64,000 nucleotides of DNA from Erysipelatoclostridium sp. AM42-17 (GCF_003480255.1 NZ_QUIN01000002.1:111347-175346), one strand, 5' to 3'. Shown: positions 36,062 to 45,733, counted from the first letter of the stretch. Numbers and translations: made by a program. Notes: generated from the sequence alone by a model not told the origin.

Positions 36062-37939
36062 TTAAACTGCGACTTTCACTCCATGTGTTGTTTTTTCATC
36101 GTAATGATATGTATCTACGATTTCATGTACTGCTTTTCTTATATCACTATCTTCATCATAGGCTAATTGATAAAGATTGTCTAATTGATTAAAGAAGTTA
36201 TCTGATAATTCTATTGGTTTACCAATATGAATCATCTTATTAGGTGTCGTTTGCATACCTTCTTCTTTCATCAACATTTCTTCATATAACTTTTCTCCAG
36301 GTCTTAACCCGATAAACTTAATTTCAATATCGACATCAGGTTCTAACCCTGATAATTTAATTAAGTTTCTAGCCATGTCTAAGATTTTAACTGGTTTACC
36401 CATATCTAAGACAAAGATTTCACCACCATGTCCGTACGCTCCTGCTTGTAACACTAAGGATACGGCTTCAGGAATGGTCATGAAATAACGAATAATATCA
36501 GGATGGGTAATAGTAATTGGTCCTCCATTTTTAATTTGTTTTTTAAATAATGGAATGACTGATCCATTAGATCCTAATACATTTCCAAAACGAACAGCTA
36601 CAAATTCTGTTTTTGATTTTTTGTCAAATGATTGAACAATCATTTCACATAGTCTTTTTGATGCTCCCATGATATTCGTTGGATTGACTGCCTTATCAGT
36701 AGAAATCAAAATAAATCTTTTTACTCCATAATGATCTGCTGCTTTGGCTACATTTAAAGTACCAAAGACATTATTTTTAATCGCTTCATGAGGTGCATCT
36801 TCCATTAAAGGAACATGTTTATGAGCAGCTGCATGATAAACAATATCAGGACGATAATAAGCAAATAAATCTCTAATTTTATTAGCGTCTCTTACTGAAG
36901 CTATCATTGTTTCTAAATGAAGTTCAGGATATTTTCTTTGTAACTCCAATTGAATATCATAAGCATTGTTTTCATAGATATCGACAATAATCAGTTGTTT
37001 AGGTTCACTCTTAGCTATTTGACGACATAATTCACTACCGATTGAACCGCCACCACCAGTAACCATGACAACTTTATCTTTTACATAGCCCATAATTTCT
37101 TCAAGATTGACTTTGATTGGATCTCTACCTAATAAATCTTGTACTTCTACATCTTTTAGTTTTTCTAAAATGATTTCATCATTTAAGAACTGATACATAC
37201 CTGGTAATTTCTTTAGTTTACATCGGGTTTCTTTACAGATGTTAAGGACTTCTGAAACTTGCTTATCATCAATTGATGGTAAAGCAACATAGATTTCATC
37301 AATTTTATATTCAATTGCTTTTTTTACAATATCATAACGATCCCCTACGATAGGAATATTATGAATTCTTCGATTATGTTTTGTATGATCATCATCAATA
37401 AAACAAACCACTTGTTTATTAATTTTAGGAGTAACCAGTGTTTCCCTTAAAATCTTTTCACCAGCACTACCAGCACCCACAATCATAACTCGTTTACAGT
37501 TTTCATCACTTCTTCCAAACAAACCATGTCTTCCAGCATATAATCTTAAAAAACGATAACCAAATCGTGATCCTCCAATTAATAGTAACAGTATTAATAA
37601 ATAAAGAAACATAGTACTAATTGGTGGATTTAAATTAAGAATAATGCATAAAGCACAATAAATAATTGAACTCATCATCGCTGAGATGATGACATTTAAT
37701 AATTCATTGACAGAAGCATAACGCCATAAGCTCACATATAGCTTCATATGGGTAAAAAAAACTAAGCTCAATACTAATAAAATACTTAACACTAAATAAG
37801 TATTTTTTAAAAAGCTTAATTCAATCTGACCATTGTAGGCTATAAATGATGATAGGAAAAATGATATGATAATACTTATTGTATCAAATGCGATTAAACA
37901 TACTCTTCTTAAAAGCAACTGACTTTTCTCCTTGGTCAT
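36062..37939 (-). CDS. Membrane UDP-sugar 4,6-dehydratase (CapD/PglF-like)
   Basis: 625 residues. Four N-terminal membrane segments (about 12-125), a CoA-binding-like Rossmann segment (VMIVGAGSAGEKIL), then an extended SDR domain: VVMVTGGGGSIGSELC, YHAAAHKHVPLMED, ISTDKAVNPTNIMGASKRL, FGNVLGSNGSVIP, GLRPGEKLYEE. Converts UDP-GlcNAc to the 4-keto-6-deoxy sugar used for bacillosamine-type residues. First gene of the EPS operon, behind a c-di-GMP riboswitch and the leader terminator. Confidence 0.93.
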   Translation of the reverse strand: MTKEKSQLLLRRVCLIAFDTISIIISFFLSSFIAYNGQIELSFLKNTYLVLSILLVLSLVFFTHMKLYVSLWRYASVNELLNVIISAMMSSIIYCALCIILNLNPPISTMFLYLLILLLLIGGSRFGYRFLRLYAGRHGLFGRSDENCKRVMIVGAGSAGEKILRETLVTPKINKQVVCFIDDDHTKHNRRIHNIPIVGDRYDIVKKAIEYKIDEIYVALPSIDDKQVSEVLNICKETRCKLKKLPGMYQFLNDEIILEKLKDVEVQDLLGRDPIKVNLEEIMGYVKDKVVMVTGGGGSIGSELCRQIAKSEPKQLIIVDIYENNAYDIQLELQRKYPELHLETMIASVRDANKIRDLFAYYRPDIVYHAAAHKHVPLMEDAPHEAIKNNVFGTLNVAKAADHYGVKRFILISTDKAVNPTNIMGASKRLCEMIVQSFDKKSKTEFVAVRFGNVLGSNGSVIPLFKKQIKNGGPITITHPDIIRYFMTIPEAVSLVLQAGAYGHGGEIFVLDMGKPVKILDMARNLIKLSGLEPDVDIEIKFIGLRPGEKLYEEMLMKEEGMQTTPNKMIHIGKPIELSDNFFNQLDNLYQLAYDEDSDIRKAVHEIVDTYHYDEKTTHGVKVAV

Positions 37940-38064
37940 TATTTACCCTCCCCTTATAAATAACAATTGACGTAATGTTCATTTATAATCATGCCTATTA
38001 TATCTAAATATGATAAATAAACAATTATTATGTCATAATTTGGTATATTTATGGTATATTCTAC

Positions 38065-38091
38065 AAAAATAAGCCTATCAAAAGATAGACT
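38065..38091 (-). terminator. Leader terminator of the EPS operon (riboswitch expression platform)
   Basis: AGTCTATC / GATAGGCT with a 4-base loop, then TTATTTTTG on the minus strand, about 8 bases past the aptamer. The aptamer's own GATAGT strand could pair with the terminator's CTATC arm, giving a switchable structure. Confidence 0.7.
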
Positions 38092-38098
38092 AACAAAT

Positions 38099-38172
38099 GC
38101 AACTGGCTGTCATACATCTTCATGCTTAGACCCTCTAGCTTTGCGTGTACTATCTTTCAATAGACTTGCCTA
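38099..38172 (-). ncRNA. Cyclic-di-GMP-I (GEMM-I) riboswitch of the EPS operon
   Basis: The minus strand has the class hallmarks in order: GGCAAG, a first hairpin (CTATTGAAAGATAG), the conserved ACGCAAAGCTAGAGGGTCTAA core, a second hairpin, and GACAGCCAGTTGC closing P1 with GGCAA. A second copy with the same conserved bases lies at 55200-55264. It sits between a strong promoter and a terminator, about 160 bases before the capD-like gene, so c-di-GMP should gate EPS transcription. ON or OFF polarity cannot be settled by eye. Confidence 0.88.
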
Positions 38173-38175
38173 TCT

Positions 38176-38217
38176 TTTTGTATACAAAAGTATATACTAA
38201 TCTATGCAAGTTATCAA
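38176..38217 (-). promoter_or_regulatory. Sigma-A promoter of the EPS operon, with palindrome at the start site
   Basis: TTGATA (38217-38212), 17 bases, TATACT (38194-38189): a near-consensus promoter. The start point falls just before the aptamer. A perfect 14-base palindrome TTTTGTATACAAAA (38176-38189) overlaps the start and could be a repressor site. Confidence 0.75.
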
Positions 38218-38322
38218 CTTTAAAATGGCTAAATATGTTGATTTTTGCTTACTTTTATATAATAATGTAACATGACGTAATTATTCATTTATAAGTAATA
38301 TATATATAAAAGGAGTCCTATA

Positions 38323-39015
38323 ATGACAGAAAATCAAGAAATTCAAAATGAAGACATTGAAATAAATTTAGGTGAACTGTTTGAAGTATTAAAAAGTCAC
38401 TTACATATTATCATTATCTCTACATTAGTATGTGCCATTTTAGTTGGGGTCTTTACTATTTTCTTTGTTGAAAAGAAATATTCTTCTTCTGCAAGAATAT
38501 TCCCTAAACCTCAAGTTAATGAAGGGGTTGTTGATTATTCACAAATCACATCTAACAATTTAATGACTAATAACTATGTAGCTTTATTAAATGGAAACAG
38601 TATTCAAAGTAAAGTCGCTCAAGAATTAAAAGTCGATACTGGTGTCGTTTCATCAGCCCTTGCAGTTTCTAATGAATCAGATACGCAAATCATTTCTATT
38701 TCAGCTACAACGAATGATCCTCAATTATCTAAAAAGATCGTTGATACAACAGTCAGTGTTTTTACTCAAGAAGTTAAAGATACATTAAATATTAATAACA
38801 TTACGACTGTTGATGAAGCAAAACTTCAAACAACACCTGTATCACCAAGTTTAACTAAAAACTTAGTGATTGGTGGTTTAGTTGGTTTAATTGTAAGTAT
38901 TGGTATTATCTTTATCCGTTTTATGTTAGATAATCGTATTCATACTAAGGAAGACGCTGAAAATTATTTAGGTATTCCTAATCTTGGTGTTATTCCTTAC
39001 TTCGAGGATAAATAA
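38323..39015 (+). CDS. cpsC: Wzz/CpsC-like polysaccharide co-polymerase, tyrosine-kinase activator
   Basis: 230 residues. Two membrane segments (about 30-52 and 184-203) flank an extracellular domain, as in Wzz/CpsC proteins that set EPS chain length and activate the partner kinase. Seen: IEINLGELFEVLKSHLHII, KYSSSARIFPKPQ, and after the second membrane segment LDNRIHTKEDAENYLGIPNLG. AAAAGGAG precedes the ATG. First gene of a plus-strand operon divergent from the EPS biosynthesis operon. Confidence 0.88.
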   Translation: MTENQEIQNEDIEINLGELFEVLKSHLHIIIISTLVCAILVGVFTIFFVEKKYSSSARIFPKPQVNEGVVDYSQITSNNLMTNNYVALLNGNSIQSKVAQELKVDTGVVSSALAVSNESDTQIISISATTNDPQLSKKIVDTTVSVFTQEVKDTLNINNITTVDEAKLQTTPVSPSLTKNLVIGGLVGLIVSIGIIFIRFMLDNRIHTKEDAENYLGIPNLGVIPYFEDK

Positions 39016-39797
39016 TGGCTTTTATCGATATCCATGGTCATTATGCCTGGCAAATAGATGATGGGATGCCTTCATTAGAAGATGCCAAGATTGCTTTAGA
39101 AAAAGCAAAAGAAAATCGTATCTCAACAATCGTAGCGACACCCCATGTTGTTCCAGGTAACCAAAATGAAGAAGACCTTAAACAAATCAAAAAAAGAATT
39201 GAAGACTTAAAGTTATTGGCACAAAACTATGGTATAGAAGTTTTAGCTGGATGTGAATTATTTTTAAATCATGATTATCTAGAAGCGCTAGAAAATGATT
39301 TATATATTCTTATTGAAAATACTGATTATTTATTAGTTGAATTCGATGTAAGAAATGAATTAGGGAATGAAAATGAAGTAGAAGATTATTTATATGAAAT
39401 TCAGTTAAAAGGCTATACACCGATTATTGCTCATGTAGAAAGATACTTTAAAGATGAATTAGATTTAGAAAGAATAGAAGATTTCATTGATTGTGGTTAT
39501 GTTATCCAAGTCAATGCGACAAGCTTTCTAGGTTATCATGGTAAACATGCGCAAAAGTTTGCTTATCAATTACTTGATGCAGGATGTATACATGTTATCG
39601 CTAGTGATACTCATCGCTGTGATGGTCATCGTAGTCCTTGTTTACAACAAGTCTTTAATTTATTAGTGAAGAAATATAATTATGAAACAATTCATACATT
39701 AATGTATGAAAATCCTCTTCATATTATTAATAATGAAGAAGTAGAACCAATTGAAGTAAAACAGTCTTTATTTAAAAAACTATTTAAAAGGAGATAA
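39015..39797 (+). CDS. cpsB: PHP-family protein-tyrosine phosphatase, CpsB-like
   Basis: 260 residues. PHP metal-binding motifs: DIHGHYAWQIDDGM at the start, TIVATPHV, GCELFL, PIIAHVERY and IASDTHR. Manganese-dependent phosphatases of this family remove phosphate from the C-terminal tyrosines of the BY-kinase. The start codon overlaps the stop of the previous gene (TAATG), showing translational coupling. Confidence 0.92.
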   Translation: MAFIDIHGHYAWQIDDGMPSLEDAKIALEKAKENRISTIVATPHVVPGNQNEEDLKQIKKRIEDLKLLAQNYGIEVLAGCELFLNHDYLEALENDLYILIENTDYLLVEFDVRNELGNENEVEDYLYEIQLKGYTPIIAHVERYFKDELDLERIEDFIDCGYVIQVNATSFLGYHGKHAQKFAYQLLDAGCIHVIASDTHRCDGHRSPCLQQVFNLLVKKYNYETIHTLMYENPLHIINNEEVEPIEVKQSLFKKLFKRR

Positions 39798-39799
39798 CA

Positions 39800-40507
39800 A
39801 TGGCAAGAGTGAATAAAAGAAGAACATTAAATATTCTTGATAAACAAAGAAAACATAGTCAATTTGACTATGCTGAAATCTTTCGTCATATTCGTACAAA
39901 TATAGAGTTTTCTACTGTTGATCGAGATATTCAATCTATATGTATTACTTCTACTCAATCAGGAGAAGCAAAAACAACATTATCTATTAATTTAGCTTAT
40001 ATCTTTGCGACAAAGTATAATAAGGTTTTATTAATTGATACTGATTTAAGAAAAAATACTATACATAAGTATATGGGATTATCTAATAAACAAGGTTTAA
40101 CTGATGCTTTAGCTGATTTTAGACAAAAACATATGATTAATTATGAATACTTCCAAACGGTACAACATCCATCATTTATTGGTGAATTAACAGTATTAAC
40201 TGGTGGTATTCATGTTCCTAATCCTTCAGAATTATTAGGATCTCATACTTTTAAAGATTATATTAATGAAGTTAAAAAATATTTTGATTTTATCATTATT
40301 GACTGTGCTCCTGTAGGAATGATTTCTGATGCTATTCCTGTAGGAAATGCTGTAGATGGAACTATTTTTGCTGTTTCTAGCCAAGATACCAACAAAAAAG
40401 ATGCTGCCAACTGCATCAAACAATTACAAAGAAATAATGTTAATGTTCTAGGTAGTGTGCTTACTAAAGCAAAAACTTCATCTGGAAATCATTACTACTA
40501 TTACTAA
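39800..40507 (+). CDS. cpsD: Cytoplasmic bacterial tyrosine kinase, CpsD-like
   Basis: 235 residues, P-loop BY-kinase: Walker A in STQSGEAKTTL (an Ala replaces the usual second Gly of GEGKT), Walker A' in VLLIDTDLRKN, Walker B FIIIDCAP, and a C-terminal tyrosine cluster ending NHYYYY. AGGAG precedes the ATG. Autophosphorylation of the Tyr tail, with activation by CpsC and reversal by CpsB, tunes polymer length and export. Confidence 0.92.
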   Translation: MARVNKRRTLNILDKQRKHSQFDYAEIFRHIRTNIEFSTVDRDIQSICITSTQSGEAKTTLSINLAYIFATKYNKVLLIDTDLRKNTIHKYMGLSNKQGLTDALADFRQKHMINYEYFQTVQHPSFIGELTVLTGGIHVPNPSELLGSHTFKDYINEVKKYFDFIIIDCAPVGMISDAIPVGNAVDGTIFAVSSQDTNKKDAANCIKQLQRNNVNVLGSVLTKAKTSSGNHYYYY

Positions 40508-40508
40508 A

Positions 40509-41501
40509 ATGAAAAAATCACTTTTTCCTATTAGTGTTCTGGTCTTAGTTGCAATTATTCTTGGTTTAATTGGTTATGACAGACATGTCACTAACAATAA
40601 CGCTAAAAAATATCAAACAACAAAAACTGAACAAACAGCAAAAACAGAAACAAAAAAAGATGAAACACCAAAACAAAGAATCTATTGTATTGGCGATAGC
40701 TTAACAATCGGTAATGATTTTGCTAGTTATCCCCTCACTTTAGAATCATTGAGTAATAGTCAAGTTATTAAAATAGGTGGTAATCAAGATACTTCATTAG
40801 ATTTAGCTATCCGTGTAGGACGTATTAAAATCTATGTTAATAATATCACTATTCCTCAAGGTAAAACCCCTGTTGATGTTCCTTTATATGATGAACAAAA
40901 TCAACCTTTAGATGTTTTAAAAAGTACAGGTACTAACTTTAGCGATGTCACGATTAATGGTATTAAAGGTACATTAAGTTATGACGCTAATCGTAATATG
41001 CATACTTTTACAAGAAATGAAGCTGGTAAAGAAACGCCACTTAATCAATTAACTCAAGTAGAGAGTGATGTTCCTGATTTTAATGAAAATGATATTGTTG
41101 TCCTCTTTAGTGGTACATACGATAATCAAAATAACTTAGATATCTATCGTACCATTACTTACCAAAGGGCCATTATTAACCAAATTAAGACCCAAAAATA
41201 TATCGTCGTCTCTTTAACTTCAAGACGTCAAAACGCCTCTGTAAGAGACCAAAACAACATGTTAAAAGAAGAACATAAAGATCACTTCTTAGAATATCGT
41301 GCTTATTTATTAGATCATGGACTTGCTGACGCTAACATTACACCTACAGCCCAAGATCAACAAGACTTAAATAATAACTATATTCCATCAAGTCTCTTAA
41401 AAGATGATAAGTTAAATGGTAATGATGCATTTAATACTTTACTAGCAAAACAAGTCAACCAAAAAATGATTGATTTACAATATATCAAAGCTCAAAATTA
41501 A
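40509..41501 (+). CDS. SGNH/GDSL-like membrane-anchored protein, possibly inactive
   Basis: 330 residues from the ATG at 40509, one base after the kinase stop; no ribosome site, so coupled translation is likely. An N-terminal anchor (about 5-24), then a Thr/Lys/Glu-rich linker, then RIYCIGDSLTIGNDF, the SGNH block I serine. At the C-terminus the expected D-x-x-H is replaced: SSLLKDDKLNGNDAFNTLLA has no His. It may bind rather than cleave acetylated polymer, or use another residue. Confidence 0.65.
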   Translation: MKKSLFPISVLVLVAIILGLIGYDRHVTNNNAKKYQTTKTEQTAKTETKKDETPKQRIYCIGDSLTIGNDFASYPLTLESLSNSQVIKIGGNQDTSLDLAIRVGRIKIYVNNITIPQGKTPVDVPLYDEQNQPLDVLKSTGTNFSDVTINGIKGTLSYDANRNMHTFTRNEAGKETPLNQLTQVESDVPDFNENDIVVLFSGTYDNQNNLDIYRTITYQRAIINQIKTQKYIVVSLTSRRQNASVRDQNNMLKEEHKDHFLEYRAYLLDHGLADANITPTAQDQQDLNNNYIPSSLLKDDKLNGNDAFNTLLAKQVNQKMIDLQYIKAQN

Positions 41502-41523
41502 TTATAAAATCATATATTTATAT

Positions 41524-41553
41524 AAAGAGAAGCTATTTGTAAAGCTTCTCTTT
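41524..41553 (+). terminator. Terminator of the cpsC-B-D operon
   Basis: AAAGAGAAGCT / AGCTTCTCTTT with an 8-base loop, followed by TTTTTT on the plus strand, 22 bases after the SGNH gene. Confidence 0.9.
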
Positions 41554-41630
41554 TTTCTTTTATCTCATTTGTAATAATATAGTAAAGAAACATAAAATAG
41601 TTTATAATATGAAAAGAAAGGATGACTGCA

Positions 41631-43274
41631 ATGAAGGCTATACCAATAGGAATATCTAATTATAGAGAATTAAGAGAAAATGATTATTACTTTGTAGACA
41701 AATCTTTAATGCTACAAGACTTTTTAAAAAATAAAAGTAAAGTGACGTTAATTACTAGACCTAGAAGATTTGGTAAGACGATTAATATGTCCATGATGAA
41801 CGAATTCTTCGATATAACGAAAGATTCTAAAGAATTATTTATTGATACTAAAATCATGGATACCCCTTATGCAAATGAAATGAATCAATATCCTACGATC
41901 TTTATTTCTTTTGCAGATGCCAAAAGAGATAAAGATACTATTGTTTCAACCATTAAGACACAAATACAAAATCAATGGGACAAACATAGTTATGTATTTG
42001 AAAATTTACAAAGATTTAAAAAAGCAAAATATGATCATCTATATGACGTATTAGTTCAATATGATAATGATTTAACAGGTATCAACGATGCTCTTTCATT
42101 TTTAATGGAACGATTGGAAGATTACTATGGTAAAAAGGTTATGGTCTTTATAGATGAATACGATACACCTTTTATAGAAGCTCATGTAAATGGATTTTAT
42201 GATGAAATAAAAGGCGGACTATCTGGTTTGCTTCATAACTCACTTAAAACTTCTGACAGTCTAAAATATGCCATGCTTACTGGAATTCAAAGAGTGGCTA
42301 AAGAAAATATCTTTAGCGATTTGAATAATCTGGTTGTTTATACTGTGCTAGATAAACCTTACAGTCAATATTTTGGTTTTGACAGTCATGAAACAAAGAC
42401 CTTACTGGAATACTATCATTTACAGTTAAATGATCATGTCAAAGAAATGTATGATGGCTATCATATTGGAAATAACGATATCTATAATCCCTGGTCTATT
42501 TTAAATTATGCCAGTGCAAAAGAACTTGTGCCCTACTGGGTTAATACCAGTGCTAATACAATGATTAAACAAGCATTATTGCATGCTAATGATGGTTTTA
42601 AAAGAGAGTATAATCACCTCATCATCAACAGTCAGTTAGAAACGACTGTGACGATGCAAACAAGTTTTTATGAAGTAGCGGATAATGCGACGCTATGGGG
42701 ATTGTTTGTTAATGCTGGATATTTAACAATCAATAAAGTCATAGATCTCATGGACAATTATTACAGCATTCAAATACCTAACAAAGAAGTCCAAACAGAA
42801 TTTAGAAGTCTGACAGAATATTACCTATCTTTAAATGAAGGACAATTAACGAGACTGAGCCGTTATCTCACTCATGAACAACAGGAAAACTTTATTAACG
42901 AGTATCAAAACATTTTAATGTTACCATCCTATCATGATTTAACTAATGAAAATAGTTATCATATGATGATGTTAGGTATGTGTGTCTGTTTATCAAATCG
43001 ATATGATATCCTTTCAAACAGAGAAACTGGTAAAGGAAGATGTGATATTATTCTAAAGGCAAAAGATGAAAAACGTACATCATTTGTTTTGGAGTTTAAA
43101 TACTTAAAAGAAAAGAAAGATAACATACATGATGAGTTAAACAAACTTGCATGTAAAGCTATTCAACAAATCAAAAATAATCGATATGATGAAGGACTAA
43201 AAGGAAAAGTAATTTATGTTGCTTTGGCACATCATGGTAAAGATGTCATCATGAAATGGCAAGAAAAAAACTAG
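41631..43274 (+). CDS. AAA-ATPase-like / PD-(D/E)XK nuclease superfamily protein
   Basis: 547 residues. N-terminal AAA-ATPase-like domain (PF09820 type): GISNYRELRENDYYFVDKSL, TRPRRFGKTINMSMM (P-loop-like), VFIDEYDTPF. C-terminal PD-(D/E)XK nuclease domain: GRCDIILKAKDE and SFVLEFKYLK. These are common, often multicopy, in gut Firmicutes and Bacteroidetes; the role is unknown and may relate to mobile DNA. The ATG at 41631 has AAAGG nine bases upstream. Its last 110 codons are duplicated in inverted form at 48790-49122. Confidence 0.88.
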   Translation: MKAIPIGISNYRELRENDYYFVDKSLMLQDFLKNKSKVTLITRPRRFGKTINMSMMNEFFDITKDSKELFIDTKIMDTPYANEMNQYPTIFISFADAKRDKDTIVSTIKTQIQNQWDKHSYVFENLQRFKKAKYDHLYDVLVQYDNDLTGINDALSFLMERLEDYYGKKVMVFIDEYDTPFIEAHVNGFYDEIKGGLSGLLHNSLKTSDSLKYAMLTGIQRVAKENIFSDLNNLVVYTVLDKPYSQYFGFDSHETKTLLEYYHLQLNDHVKEMYDGYHIGNNDIYNPWSILNYASAKELVPYWVNTSANTMIKQALLHANDGFKREYNHLIINSQLETTVTMQTSFYEVADNATLWGLFVNAGYLTINKVIDLMDNYYSIQIPNKEVQTEFRSLTEYYLSLNEGQLTRLSRYLTHEQQENFINEYQNILMLPSYHDLTNENSYHMMMLGMCVCLSNRYDILSNRETGKGRCDIILKAKDEKRTSFVLEFKYLKEKKDNIHDELNKLACKAIQQIKNNRYDEGLKGKVIYVALAHHGKDVIMKWQEKN

Positions 43275-43290
43275 CAATCTGCTAGTTTTT
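43266..43290. terminator. Bidirectional terminator between convergent genes
   Basis: AAAAACTAGCA / TGCTAGTTTTT with a 3-base loop; includes the stop codons of the AAA gene and lies at the end of pilus cluster B. Confidence 0.85.
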
Positions 43291-44172
43291 CTTTTTAATG
43301 CTCCAATAAATAAGTGTTATTGCAGAAAATAAAAATAGTATCATAAAAATAATAATCGGTTGATAGTCGCCTGTTTTAATATGCGTTGTATCTTTAATTT
43401 CATTTTCAATAACAAACTGGTTATGAGTTTGTTTAACATGACTTATATAATTACGATTTACATTAATTTCTTTAACCGACCAATTTTTTGTACTATCTAA
43501 ATGATTCCATGTATAAGACCAATTAGACGTAGCATCTAACTTAACTGTTTGTACTAGCTTTTTATTAGCGTATAAGCCTACTTTAATAGCTTGTGGTCTT
43601 AAATGCTCTTTGTTGTTATGATCTTTCCAAATTTTTAAAACAGTATAATCTTGATATTGTTTTCTTTTTTGAATCGTCATTTTAGGATGAAGATCATATT
43701 GATAAACAAATTGTTGATCATAGACATGAGGCATCACGATTAATGCTGGTTCAATAGATACATCTAGGTCATTCCCTCGATAACGTCCTTGTATTAAGTA
43801 AATTCCATCATCTAAGTCTTTAAAAACAGCTTTTCCATGATTATCTGCCTTAATTAATTGGTTTTCTTTTAAAGCATGCTTATCAATATATTGTTTTAAT
43901 GATCTTGTCTTTTCTTTAAGTACATCTTGATGTTCAATATCACTTAAATCCAGATGACTATCTTGATAGTCATCTAAAAGTGTAATTTTACCTAAGTTTT
44001 TGATATCATAACTTGCAATTTTATATAATAAAACATCTATATCTGATAAAGTATATTCACTATTTTGATATGTTAATGTAACTTTACCCTTATTAATAGC
44101 TCCTGTTTCACTGATACTCCCTAACATCAAAACAAAGAACATACAAAATATTATTAAAATTCTTTTTCTCAT
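43282..44172 (-). CDS. Minor (anchor) pilin with Cna-B domain, cluster B
   Basis: About 296 residues from the ATG at 44172 (AAGAAGGTGA upstream). Signal peptide (RILIIFCMFFVLMLGSISETGA), a first beta domain, then a Cna-B domain (VLKIWKDHNNKEHLRP...SNWSYTWNHLD). The sorting signal is non-standard: IKTGD, a hydrophobic segment and a KKKN tail. Paralogue of 49172-50056. Likely the basal pilin that links the fibre to peptidoglycan. Confidence 0.85.
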   Translation of the reverse strand: MRKRILIIFCMFFVLMLGSISETGAINKGKVTLTYQNSEYTLSDIDVLLYKIASYDIKNLGKITLLDDYQDSHLDLSDIEHQDVLKEKTRSLKQYIDKHALKENQLIKADNHGKAVFKDLDDGIYLIQGRYRGNDLDVSIEPALIVMPHVYDQQFVYQYDLHPKMTIQKRKQYQDYTVLKIWKDHNNKEHLRPQAIKVGLYANKKLVQTVKLDATSNWSYTWNHLDSTKNWSVKEINVNRNYISHVKQTHNQFVIENEIKDTTHIKTGDYQPIIIFMILFLFSAITLIYWSIKKKN

Positions 44173-44218
44173 TGATTCACCTTCTTTTAATGAAAGTAAA
44201 GGTATCATAAATGATACC

Positions 44219-45733
44219 TTATTTTTCTGTTTGATGTCTTAATTCATAAATAGCATAAATAATCGCTGCTAAAGTAATAAAAGCACCACCAATTAACATA
44301 AAGACTTTTGTTCCACTACCACCAGTTTCAGGTAATGAAATTCCTTTATAGTTAACAATACTTAAAGTTTGATCTTTTCTATTACAAGCAGTGATGACTT
44401 TTACTTCAGCAATACTTTGTCCTTCTTTATTTGTTGCTTTTATTGTAGCTTTACCATCTAATGGATTATTAGCTTTAATTGTAAGATAAATATCACTACC
44501 TAATTCACTATAACCACTAGGCGCTTTGACTTCTTTAATCACATATTCACCGGCATCTAAGCCTAATGCTTGATTATCCATAGTTGTAAATGCCACTTTA
44601 CCATCTTTTGATGAAATAGCTTTACCAATTTGTTTTGTTAAATCTGCTTTTTTAAATAAAGCAAACTGTGCACCTGCTAAATTAACACCATCATGTTTAC
44701 CATCTTTTTTAATCATCTTTAAACCATAAGTGTAAGTTACAGTATGGTCTTTTAAAACAGTATTAGATTGATTTGGTCCTCTTGTATATTCTAATTTCAT
44801 TTCATTAGGATGACCATAACCACTATCAATATAAGCATCACTTGTAAGAGTTGCTGAGTAAACTAATTTCATATCTTTACGCACACTAGATAGTAATTTT
44901 TGACTATTTTTAATATCAATGACTAATGTTGCTTTAGTTTTTTCACTACCTGTTACTTTTAAAGAATAATCTTGATTGACTTTTAATAATTGTTCACCTA
45001 AATAAACTTTTAAATCTTGGTTGTATTTTAATCCTTTAGAGAATTCATCAGTAAAACAATACTTAATTTCTTTTACAGATTGATCATAAGTAGGAACAAC
45101 ACTATCAACTACATAATTAATTTTATCTCCTACACCTACATCATTTTTCTTTATTTTCTTATTGTCTTCAACAATGCTTTTTACTAAACATCCTTGATCA
45201 TCCTTAGGATAAATCTTCATATCTTTAACTAAGTTGATCATCATCGCTTTAGAAGCAACAATCGCATTATTTTGGCTATTAGCTGTTTCTAAGACTAAAT
45301 AACAACCTAAATCTAAACCTTTTTCTTCTTTATCTTTTACTTGATTACCAACAATATTTTTTTCTTGCATATAAGTTTGTAAAGCTAACGTAAATTCAGC
45401 CATTTCTTGGCTTGGTTGTACTTTTGTTGGTTTACTACTTACCGTTGTATTAACTTTATCTACTGGTAAAAAGACTTTACCATCTTTAATAATTCCTTTT
45501 GTTTTATCAAAACTATATTTTCCCTGTTTAAAGAAATCTTTAAAATCTTTATTGACATCATATACAAAGACATCATTACTCGCCTTAGCATCTAATACTT
45601 TATAAACACTAAATGTCGCTCCATCTTTTAAAATCGTTAAATTAGCCTGTGATAAAGAGGCAGCCTGAACTGAAATAAGCGAACCTAAAAACATCACACT
45701 CAATAAAACAAAACTGAATAACTTTTTTAGCAC
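44219..45733 (-). CDS. Major (backbone) pilin, LPETG-anchored, cluster B
   Basis: 504 residues. Signal peptide, the pilin motif lysine in MKIYPKDDQG (about residue 178), an isopeptide-forming middle domain, a SpaA/Cna-B domain with AGAQFALFK and the E-box YVIKEVKAPSGY, then ISLPETGGSGT with membrane segment and basic tail. The YPK lysine attacks the LPET-sortase intermediate of the next subunit. The GTG start lies inside the stop of the tip gene, so translation is coupled. Paralogue of 50901-52382. Confidence 0.92.
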   Translation of the reverse strand: MLKKLFSFVLLSVMFLGSLISVQAASLSQANLTILKDGATFSVYKVLDAKASNDVFVYDVNKDFKDFFKQGKYSFDKTKGIIKDGKVFLPVDKVNTTVSSKPTKVQPSQEMAEFTLALQTYMQEKNIVGNQVKDKEEKGLDLGCYLVLETANSQNNAIVASKAMMINLVKDMKIYPKDDQGCLVKSIVEDNKKIKKNDVGVGDKINYVVDSVVPTYDQSVKEIKYCFTDEFSKGLKYNQDLKVYLGEQLLKVNQDYSLKVTGSEKTKATLVIDIKNSQKLLSSVRKDMKLVYSATLTSDAYIDSGYGHPNEMKLEYTRGPNQSNTVLKDHTVTYTYGLKMIKKDGKHDGVNLAGAQFALFKKADLTKQIGKAISSKDGKVAFTTMDNQALGLDAGEYVIKEVKAPSGYSELGSDIYLTIKANNPLDGKATIKATNKEGQSIAEVKVITACNRKDQTLSIVNYKGISLPETGGSGTKVFMLIGGAFITLAAIIYAIYELRHQTEK

